Below are positions 25,201 to 31,867 of a DNA stretch of 64,000 nt, in pieces. The notes beneath the pieces were generated by a model, which ran no database searches, was not told where the DNA came from, and saw only the letters and a list, made by a program, of their open reading frames with translations. This DNA comes from Mycobacterium sp. EPa45 (GTDB lineage Bacteria > Actinomycetota > Actinomycetes > Mycobacteriales > Mycobacteriaceae), in the NCBI RefSeq assembly GCF_001021385.1, contig NZ_CP011773.1, positions 6,076,001 through 6,140,000 on the forward strand, read 5' to 3'. The position numbers were made by a program, and so were the translations under genes. The number at the start of each line of letters is the position of its first letter. The stretch's first letter is position 1.

Positions 25201-27710
25201 GCCGCCGACACCGAAACTTTCTGTTGGCCTGCGGTTTCCAGGATGGACGATGCCAGCGCCGGGTGCGGTCCCAGCTCGACGAAGTGGGTGTAACCATCCT
25301 CGACCATCCGTTGGATCGCGGGTTCGAACAACACCGTGGCCCGGGTGTTCTGCCACCAGTAGGCGGCACCGGCCTGGTAACCGTCCAACCGCTCACCGGT
25401 GACCGTCGAGTACAACGGGATCGTGGCGTCCTTAGACGACATTCCATCGAGCGAATCGAGCAGATCGTCCTTGATAGCGTCCATGAAATGCGTGTGGTAG
25501 GGCACCTTTCCGTTGAGATACCGGTTGAAGATGCTGTGCTGGTCCAACTGGCGGGCTAGGTCGGCAAGGACTTCGGCGTCACCGGCGACGGTGACCGCCG
25601 ACGGGCTATTGATGGCGGCTATCGAGAGCCGCCTGCCGAATTCCGCCCGCATCTCGGCATCGATCGTCGCCATCAGAGAATCAGCGTGTGCGCCGACGGC
25701 GAGCATCCGCCCCTGCCCACTGGTGCGCTGCTGGAGTCGGCTGCGGTGGTAGACGACCTCGACCGCTTGCTCGAAGGTGAGCAGCCCGGCGATGTGATGG
25801 GCGGCAACTTCACCGGCGCTGTGGCCGATGACCGCATCCGGTCGAATGCCATATGCAGCCAGCTGCTCGGCCAGCGCGATTTGGACGGCGAAGTTCGCCG
25901 GTTGCGCGACCTCAGTCTCGCCCATACGGGAGCCGACTTCGTCGCGTCGCAGTTCCTCGACGAGCGACCACCCGGTGTAGGCGGCCAGTTCGCGGTCGGT
26001 GCCTAGGATGCTGTCGGTGAAGACGGGAAAGACGTCCATGAGTCCCCGGCACATCTTCCACCACTGCGGTCCCATCCCGGTGCAGACGAACGCGACCTTG
26101 GGTGGGGAACCCACGGTACGTCCGCCCGATATCGGGCCGCCGTCGCCGAGGACTCGAAGTTGCTGTCGCGCATCGTCGATGCTCTCGGCGATGACGACGC
26201 TGCGGTAGTTCAAATGCGCGCGTCGTTGACCCAGTGTGCGCTCCAGATCCGGCAGCGACAGGCCGGGGTTCGCGTCGAGATGTCCGGCGAGCCGAGCAGC
26301 CGTCGCAACGAGCGCCTCCTCGCTGCGCGCCGAAATCGGCAATAAAGCTGGTAACTGTGGGCCGGGATCCTCGGCCACGGGACCGGTGTCGGCGGGCGGT
26401 TCGGCCAGCACCACATGGGCATTCGTGCCGCCGAAACCGAACGAGTTCACGCCCACGACGCGCCGCTTCGCGGTGGGGAATGGCCGCCCGTTCGCGGGAA
26501 TGTCGATCTTGAGCTCGGTCAGGGAAACGTGCCGGGTCGGTTCACCCAGATGCAGATTCGCGGGAATGTAGCCATGCTTGGCCACCAGCGCCGCCTTGAT
26601 CAGACCCGCCACACCGGCACCTGCTTCGAGGTGACCGATGTTGGTCTTGATGGATCCGATCAACAGCGGGTCGGTTGCCGCCCGATCGGCGGTCAGCGCG
26701 CTGGCCAACGCACGCATTTCGATCGGGTCGCCAACCGGGGTTCCGGTGCCGTGGGCTTCGACATAACCAATCTCGTTTGGCTGCACGCCTGCTCGCTGCA
26801 GCGCGGTCGTGATGGCGGCTTCCTGAGCTTCCTGGCGTGGCACCGTGATGCCGTCGGTGTGGCCGTCCTGGGAGACCGCCGTTCCGAGGATCTGAGCGTA
26901 GATGTCGTCGCCGTCGTCGAGTGCCTGCTGGAGGGGTTTGATGATGACGACAGCGCCGCCTTCCCCACGGGCGTAACCGTCGGCGGAGTCGCTGAACGCC
27001 TTGGACCGTCCGTGGGGGCTGAGGAATCCACTCTTGGACTCCGCGATGGCCGTGTTGGGGCCGATCATGATGTTCACCCCGCCGGCGAGCGCGAGATCGC
27101 ATTCGCCATTCCAAATGCTCTGCGCGGCAAGGTGTACGGCGACGAGCGATCCGGAGCACGCGGTGTCGACGGTGACGCTTGGCCCGCGGAAGTCGAAGGC
27201 GTGCGAGATCCGGTTGGCCAGCATTGTCATCATCATTCCGGTGGCGGAATGTGACTTGAATCGATAGCGACTGGTACGGCCTTGGTTCTGGAGCAGCTGG
27301 TAGTCGAGTGTGAACCCGCCGATGAAGACTCCGACGTCACTGCCCGCGAGCCGGTCTGCGGGCAATCCCCCGTCCTCCAGTGCCTCCCAGGCCACGTGCA
27401 ACAGGAGCCGCTGCTGGGGATCGAGAGAATGCGCCTCGCGGGGAGACATCCCGAAGAACTGCGGATCGAATTGGTCTATGCTGCTGAGGAATCCGCCCCG
27501 CCGGGTGACGATCTTGCCCACCTTGGACGGATTGGGATCGTGATAGCGGTCGGCGTTCCAGCGGGACTCGGGAACGACGCGGGTGGCGTCGGTCTCACTG
27601 CAGAGCAGGTTCCACAGGTCGGCGGCCGAATCAGCCTCGCCGGGCAGCCGGCACCCGATGCCGACGATCGCGAGCGGCGCACGGCCACTGGGATCAGTGA
27701 GCGTCGTCAC
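22215..27710 (-). CDS. Type I polyketide synthase, KS-AT-DH-KR-ACP, no ER or TE
   Basis: The 1831-residue protein has these domains. KS, 10-440: active Cys185 in DTACSGSL, His320 in EAHGTGTPVGDP, His360 in NIGHLEAG. AT, 538-830: Ser631 in GHSAGEV, and YHTH at 738-741 where specificity motifs YASH or HAFH are expected. DH, 903-1175: His934 in HRVQGSVVVP and Asp1098 in HPALVDGAF. KR, 1215-1655: TGGAGALG at 1413-1420, Tyr1571 in GQGNYAAANA, VND where B-type reductases have LDD. ACP, 1695-1775: Ser1732 in GLDSMMAM. An acidic helical tail follows (1793-1822, DDELDRLMDELSDVELQELL). There is no enoylreductase, methyltransferase or thioesterase. One set of KS-AT-DH-KR-ACP resembles iterative, partly reducing synthases. 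GTG start three bases after the halogenase-like gene. Confidence 0.93.
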   Translation of the reverse strand: MTTLTDPSGRAPLAIVGIGCRLPGEADSAADLWNLLCSETDATRVVPESRWNADRYHDPNPSKVGKIVTRRGGFLSSIDQFDPQFFGMSPREAHSLDPQQRLLLHVAWEALEDGGLPADRLAGSDVGVFIGGFTLDYQLLQNQGRTSRYRFKSHSATGMMMTMLANRISHAFDFRGPSVTVDTACSGSLVAVHLAAQSIWNGECDLALAGGVNIMIGPNTAIAESKSGFLSPHGRSKAFSDSADGYARGEGGAVVIIKPLQQALDDGDDIYAQILGTAVSQDGHTDGITVPRQEAQEAAITTALQRAGVQPNEIGYVEAHGTGTPVGDPIEMRALASALTADRAATDPLLIGSIKTNIGHLEAGAGVAGLIKAALVAKHGYIPANLHLGEPTRHVSLTELKIDIPANGRPFPTAKRRVVGVNSFGFGGTNAHVVLAEPPADTGPVAEDPGPQLPALLPISARSEEALVATAARLAGHLDANPGLSLPDLERTLGQRRAHLNYRSVVIAESIDDARQQLRVLGDGGPISGGRTVGSPPKVAFVCTGMGPQWWKMCRGLMDVFPVFTDSILGTDRELAAYTGWSLVEELRRDEVGSRMGETEVAQPANFAVQIALAEQLAAYGIRPDAVIGHSAGEVAAHHIAGLLTFEQAVEVVYHRSRLQQRTSGQGRMLAVGAHADSLMATIDAEMRAEFGRRLSIAAINSPSAVTVAGDAEVLADLARQLDQHSIFNRYLNGKVPYHTHFMDAIKDDLLDSLDGMSSKDATIPLYSTVTGERLDGYQAGAAYWWQNTRATVLFEPAIQRMVEDGYTHFVELGPHPALASSILETAGQQKVSVSAAQRRDTDDVRSLLNCVGMLHCSGRDVAWDALRSGEGGRLLKLPSYPWQTKRFWNETREATESLFYHPVHPLLGQQVSGLHLTWEAELSAVFNAFLTDHRVQGSVVVPGAVYLEMGMAVANAVYGSDFSVDNVVLHRAVILDDTCDPILRTTLNEDDGTLEFAAFTATADGETKWAITATAELNIRPPAPEPPAAADSSEPIVWIDGEDFYLRTQSIGFDYGDAFRTIRGVTAGEDWAVADITIPASIADEIPGFRFHPALVDGAFQALFGAPFLGQEQNEEPFLPTHIRHCAVYGPPEADMKVHVRVVSVTKERVECDITIMGTAERPLVVIAGFAVQSLSASSRMSPERIDKGLIHVHWRPLDDDVQGPDTAGGEPKSWLVLLDDIGVGASLADEIRSRGHRVHEVRSEDTDTDFSALLAEHDDIDGIVDCWPLNITESCSTDEQQQLGVLPALRLAKALAAQDSAVKTRLYLVTGNAQPAPGTELCGVDQAAIWGLGRVIGHQELPEHWGGLIDVDTADDRAQTATRICEHLLDGEAEDQVAIRGRVTFVPRLRPCDQLTRPFPTKLSRDATYVVTGGAGALGRVVATYLAERGARHITLLSRSVIPSRDRWPSLAENDPHYATVSTIGAIERLGVQITTASVDIADREQVADWLRDHALRGGRPIRGIVHAAGTVNDQLLVNIDEADFAAVMAPKVTGTRVLHDALKDHDLEFFVMFGSAGSTIASPGQGNYAAANAFLDAFAHYRRAQGLPALTIGWGPWSVGMVEELNLEKLYAKRGIELITPAVGALILDRVINQQPPNVVAISADWGRARQAGLGARLPMMFAELGTSEAVTVDGDADGSVLMLLAATPEADRPAVIADQLRQIVATVFDCGIDDFEPDDQLDDIGLDSMMAMEFRVRINMTFSIDLPVLEILRGVSVNSLADRVLTELHFIHGGAAPLTPEVSPSDHTADVDDELDRLMDELSDVELQELLAQLEARSDSDAGEAHS

Positions 27711-27713
27711 CGG

Positions 27714-29483
27714 TCAACTCGACTGCAGAGCAGGTGACGTCGTGACGATCCAGTCACTGCTTATCGGGTCGCTGCCCTGCTCCCGTCGGTAGGCCGACCG
27801 CAGCTCGTGCAGCAGCGGATCGCGCTGCCATTCCTGGACCTGCCGCATCACCTCGTCGTCGCCGAACATCGTCGACTTTTCGGCAAGCACCGTCTCGACC
27901 AGCTGCCCGGCTAACCGCTTCAGCAAGCGCGCGTTGCTGTCGAACTGTTCGTTGAAGTCCTCGCTCGGATGCATCATCGCGGTGTGCAGTGAGACCATGA
28001 AGTTCAACGGCGCGTAGAGGTCGACGAACGGCACAGTGGGGGTTGTGGTTTCGATGGCGGCCCATTCACGGAAGAATCTCTGGACACGGTTACTCAATGC
28101 GATGACGCCGTCGAGATGCGGGACGAAACCGGGATCGTCCGCCAGGCTCACGAAGCGCCCGTTCATGTAGAGCAGCCCGATGAAGCCCCAATAAAACGCG
28201 ACGTCCCAGATGATCTTGGCCGACATCACGTTCGGCACGCCCATCAGTGAGTACTGGTCCTGGTAGACCGCGAGCCACATTTCGGTGAGTGAGCGAAACA
28301 GCGTGTCGCTGATCTGCGCCCGCGCTAGGACATCCTCGCCGTTGAGTTCCCGGACGATCATGTCGGTGATCAAGCCGTTGCCGATCGCGACGAGATCCAG
28401 GCCCGAGGAGTACAGCGGATCGAGGAAGATTCCCGCATCACCCGTCAGACACCAGCGGGCACCGCCGTCATACACCTTCGCCGCGCCGTGGCTGTATTTC
28501 TTCATGACGCGAAAGTCCTGGATTTGCTCGGCGTGCTCGGCCAGGACCGCGGCACACTGCGGCTCGTGATCCCGCAGCCACGCGGTGGCCTTGGCAAGGG
28601 TGTTGAGCGAGTCGAAAGGGTGATAGGCCGGGTCGGCAACGATACCGACGCTGGTGGCCCCAGATGCCAGCCGAATCAGCCAGACCCAATAGCCTTCGCC
28701 CATCAGGTGATTGGTGGAAAGTGCACGATCGCCCTCTACCAGCCTGCCCTGCCAGTCCGGGTCGTCGCTCCAGCGGCCGACGTCGATCTCTGTCGCGACA
28801 CGGAACCACACGGCGTTGCAATGGTGTTCGTTGGCTTGCCTGATACCCAAGTGCCGGGGTAGCAACCGATTTCGCCCCGAAGCGTCGACCACCCACCGCG
28901 CCGTGGTCTCGGTGACCGCTTGACCATCCTGGACCGAAATCGTGTGGGGACTGTTTCCGTCCGTCACCTGCACCGATCGCACCCGGCCTCGCGTGATCTC
29001 GACGCCCTGCGCAACGCAGCGCCGGCTGAGCTCGTTCTCCAGTCTCCCGCGGTCGATCTGGTAGGTCACCTGCGGAACGAAGGATGAGCTGCCGAGCTCC
29101 ATCCGTTGTGTGATGTCGGTGTTGCGGCCCACGGAGAAGAACATCCGCAAACCCATCTTGCGAATCTGCGCGGTGCTCAAGTGATCGCCCAGCCCCAGCC
29201 GATCGCGGAGATAGTGTGCCGACACCTCGACGGTCGACTCGCCCACCGTGTGGGTGATCTCCGACACCGGGTGGACGTTCGGGTCGATCACCTGCACTCG
29301 GGTGGCGGGCCGCTCCCGGCGAAGTTCCAACGCCAAGGTCAGCGCGGCTGCCCCGCCTCCGACGATGGTGACATCGTGGTCGGCAGGCGACTCATCCGGG
29401 CGCGACATGCGCGACCGTAGGCGCTGTGCAAGGGCTTCCCGCCGTTCGCGACTCAGCTGCGACACTTGCGCCCGCGTGTCCAC
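27714..29483 (-). CDS. FAD-dependent halogenase-like / monooxygenase
   Basis: The 589-residue flavoprotein has the FAD motif VTIVGGGAAALTLALELRRE (about 38-57), a VGEST element at 80-84, the conserved IRKMGLRMFF segment with Lys109 as candidate catalytic lysine, WVWLI (266-270) at the site of the halogenase WxWxIP motif, and the second FAD block CLTGDAGIFLDPLYSSGLDL. The WxWxI element argues against an ordinary hydroxylase, but the terminal Pro is Arg here, so halogenation is not certain. GTG 29483 follows an excellent AGGAGG site. Residues 6-25 (QVSQLSRERREALAQRLRSR) form a basic helix resembling PKS/NRPS linker helices. First gene of the five-gene operon, with a divergent topoisomerase upstream. 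Confidence 0.83.
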   Translation of the reverse strand: MDTRAQVSQLSRERREALAQRLRSRMSRPDESPADHDVTIVGGGAAALTLALELRRERPATRVQVIDPNVHPVSEITHTVGESTVEVSAHYLRDRLGLGDHLSTAQIRKMGLRMFFSVGRNTDITQRMELGSSSFVPQVTYQIDRGRLENELSRRCVAQGVEITRGRVRSVQVTDGNSPHTISVQDGQAVTETTARWVVDASGRNRLLPRHLGIRQANEHHCNAVWFRVATEIDVGRWSDDPDWQGRLVEGDRALSTNHLMGEGYWVWLIRLASGATSVGIVADPAYHPFDSLNTLAKATAWLRDHEPQCAAVLAEHAEQIQDFRVMKKYSHGAAKVYDGGARWCLTGDAGIFLDPLYSSGLDLVAIGNGLITDMIVRELNGEDVLARAQISDTLFRSLTEMWLAVYQDQYSLMGVPNVMSAKIIWDVAFYWGFIGLLYMNGRFVSLADDPGFVPHLDGVIALSNRVQRFFREWAAIETTTPTVPFVDLYAPLNFMVSLHTAMMHPSEDFNEQFDSNARLLKRLAGQLVETVLAEKSTMFGDDEVMRQVQEWQRDPLLHELRSAYRREQGSDPISSDWIVTTSPALQSS

Positions 29484-29824
29484 CGCTTGACCTCCTCGGA
29501 ATCGTGCCGACGGGCACCCGCGAATGTGGCGGGTCCGCATCGCGACGCTCATTCGAGCGAATCACAGCAACGGCACCCCGAGCATGTCGAGAGTGATTAC
29601 CGATTGCTGACGTCTGTGTCGCGTCACGCCGGCCCGCAAACTGAAAGCACCACGCGGAGCTGGCTATCCGATGGCAAATTATGGTTACAGCTACTTCTCG
29701 TGTTGATCGCGAAAGCCGGAGATGCGCTTCGGCTGTATCCCCGGCCACTTCGGCGGCTACGCGGAAAAGTCGGACCAGCCGCTTACCATTTTCACGGCGA
29801 CCCAACCCGATGGAAGGACGAGAC
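29484..29824. promoter_or_regulatory. Divergent promoter region between PKS operon and topoisomerase pair
   Basis: The 341 bases separate the halogenase-like gene (minus) from the gyrB-like gene (plus). The stretch is less GC-rich near 29595-29705 (including ATGGCAAATTATGGTTACAG), consistent with promoters in both directions. The AGGAGG site for the minus gene is at 29490-29495 in plus coordinates and GGAAGGA at 29812-29818 serves the plus gene. No long palindrome was found by eye, and no gene is supported here. Confidence 0.5.
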
Positions 29825-31858
29825 GTGAGTTACACCGCCGCTGACATCACCGAGCTCGACGATGTGCAGCACACACGCCTGCGGCCGGCGGTCAACCTCG
29901 GTCTGGACATCCTGAACACCGCGCTGCGCGAACTGATCGACAACGCCGTGGAGGAAGTGGCAGACCCCAGCCACGGCGGGTCAACCGTCACGATCACGCT
30001 GCACGCCGACGGATCGGTGAGCGTCGCTGACGACGGGCGTGGACTGCCCGTCGACACCGACGCCGCGACCGGAAAGAACGGAATCGTCAAGACGCTGGGC
30101 ACCGCCCGTGCGGGCGGCAAGTTCTCCGCGCACGTCGACGCAACCAGCACCGGAGCCGGCCTCAACGGAATCGGCGCTGCGGCGGCCGTCTTCATCTCGG
30201 CGCGTACCGACGTCACGGTCCGTCGCGCCGGAAAGACGTATGTGCAGAGCTTCGGCCGCGGCTACCCCGGCGTGTTCGAGGGCAACACCTTCGACCCGAA
30301 CGCGCCGTTCACCCGGTCCGACACCCAGAAACTCCGCGGCACCGGCAACCGGAAGCCCGACGCTCAGGGCACCGAAGTGCGGATCCTGTTCGACCCGGTT
30401 GTTGTGCCGGACTCCAGCGTCGACATCGGCGAGGTGCTCCTCCGCGCGCATGCAGCGGCACGGATGTCCCCCGGAGTCCACCTGATCGTCGTCGACGAAG
30501 GCTGGCCCGGCGACTCGGTTCCGCCGGCGCTGCTCGCTCCTTTCCACGGTCCCTGGGGTACCGAGACCCTGTTAGATCTCATGTGCACCGCCGCCGACAC
30601 TCCGGCACCCGTCGTACGGGCGGTTGTGGAGGGTCGCGGCGAGTACACCACCGGCCGCGGCCCTACACCGTTCCGGTGGTCGCTGACAGCCGGTCCGGCC
30701 GAGCCGGCGACGGTGGCCGCGTTCTGCAACACCGTGCGCACCCCGGGCGGTGGCTCACACCTCACCGCGGCGGTGAAGGGTCTGTCCGAAGCGCTGGCCG
30801 ACCGCGCCTCCCGCATCCGCGACCTGGGCCTGGCAAAGGGCGAAGAAGGCCCGGAGCCACAGGATTTCGCGGCGGTCACCGCACTGGCGGTCGACACCCG
30901 CGCCCCCGATGTGTCATGGGACTCCCAGGCCAAGACGGCGGTGTCGTCACGGTCGCTGAACGTGGCAATGGCCCCCGACGTGACGCGCAGCGTCACGATC
31001 TGGGCGGCCAACCCCGCCAACGGTGAAGCCGTGTCGCTGTGGACGAAGCTGGCACTCGAGTACGCCAGGGCACGGCGGAGCGCCGAAGGCGCCAAGGCAC
31101 GCTCACGTGCAGCGTCAAAAGCCAAGGGTCTCGGCACGAACCTTTCCCTGCCCCCGAAACTCCTGCCCAGCAGGGAGACCGGGCGGGGCTCCGGCGCAGA
31201 ACTGTTCCTGTGCGAGGGCGACTCGGCGCTTGGCACGATCAAAGCCGCACGCGACGCGACCTTCCAGGCCGCTTTCCCGCTGAAAGGCAAGCCGCCCAAC
31301 GTCTATGGGTTTGCCTTGAGCAAGGCACGGGCCAAGGACGAGTTCGATTCGATCGAACGCATTCTGGGCTGCGGGGTTCGGGACAAGTGCGATCCCGAGC
31401 AGTGCCGCTATGACCGGATCTTGTTCGCCTCCGATGCCGACCCCGACGGCGGCAACATCAACTCCAGCCTGATCTCGATGTTCCTGGACTTCTATCGGCC
31501 GCTGGTCGAAGCCGGGATGGTCTATGTGACGCTGCCCCCGTTGTTCGTGGTGAAGAACGGTGACGAGCGGATCTACTGTCAGGACGAGTCCGAGCGTGAC
31601 GCCGCCGTCGCCCAGTTGAAGGCGGCCTCGAAGAAGCGGGTGGAGGTGCAGCGCAACAAGGGTCTCGGTGAGATGGATGCCGACGACTTCTGGAATACCG
31701 TGTTGGATCCGCAGCGGCGCACGGTGATTCGTGTTCATCCCGATGACGACGAAAAGAAGCTGCACCACACGTTGTTCGGCGGGCCGCCTGAGGGCCGGCG
31801 CACGTGGATGGCCGATGTGGCCGCCCGTGTCGACACCTCTGCGCTGGACCTCGACTAG
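29825..31858 (+). CDS. GyrB/ParE-like subunit of a second type II topoisomerase (TopoNM-like B)
   Basis: The 677-residue protein has a GHKL ATPase N-terminal part: RELIDNAVEEV with the catalytic Glu, VADDGRGLPV, and GAGLNGIGAAAA in place of the canonical GLHGVG. A transducer and a TOPRIM region follow: LFLCEGDSALG, PLKGKPPNVYG and FASDADPDGGNI for Mg2+ binding. At the PLRGKILNVE segment of GyrB the Glu is Tyr. The region is diverged from the housekeeping GyrB, matching the additional topoisomerase described in M. smegmatis (TopoNM, positive supercoiling and decatenation reported). GTG 29825 follows GGAAGGA; upstream starts lack a site. It is followed nine bases later by the A subunit. Confidence 0.88.
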   Translation: MSYTAADITELDDVQHTRLRPAVNLGLDILNTALRELIDNAVEEVADPSHGGSTVTITLHADGSVSVADDGRGLPVDTDAATGKNGIVKTLGTARAGGKFSAHVDATSTGAGLNGIGAAAAVFISARTDVTVRRAGKTYVQSFGRGYPGVFEGNTFDPNAPFTRSDTQKLRGTGNRKPDAQGTEVRILFDPVVVPDSSVDIGEVLLRAHAAARMSPGVHLIVVDEGWPGDSVPPALLAPFHGPWGTETLLDLMCTAADTPAPVVRAVVEGRGEYTTGRGPTPFRWSLTAGPAEPATVAAFCNTVRTPGGGSHLTAAVKGLSEALADRASRIRDLGLAKGEEGPEPQDFAAVTALAVDTRAPDVSWDSQAKTAVSSRSLNVAMAPDVTRSVTIWAANPANGEAVSLWTKLALEYARARRSAEGAKARSRAASKAKGLGTNLSLPPKLLPSRETGRGSGAELFLCEGDSALGTIKAARDATFQAAFPLKGKPPNVYGFALSKARAKDEFDSIERILGCGVRDKCDPEQCRYDRILFASDADPDGGNINSSLISMFLDFYRPLVEAGMVYVTLPPLFVVKNGDERIYCQDESERDAAVAQLKAASKKRVEVQRNKGLGEMDADDFWNTVLDPQRRTVIRVHPDDDEKKLHHTLFGGPPEGRRTWMADVAARVDTSALDLD

Positions 31859-31867
31859 GAGTATCAC

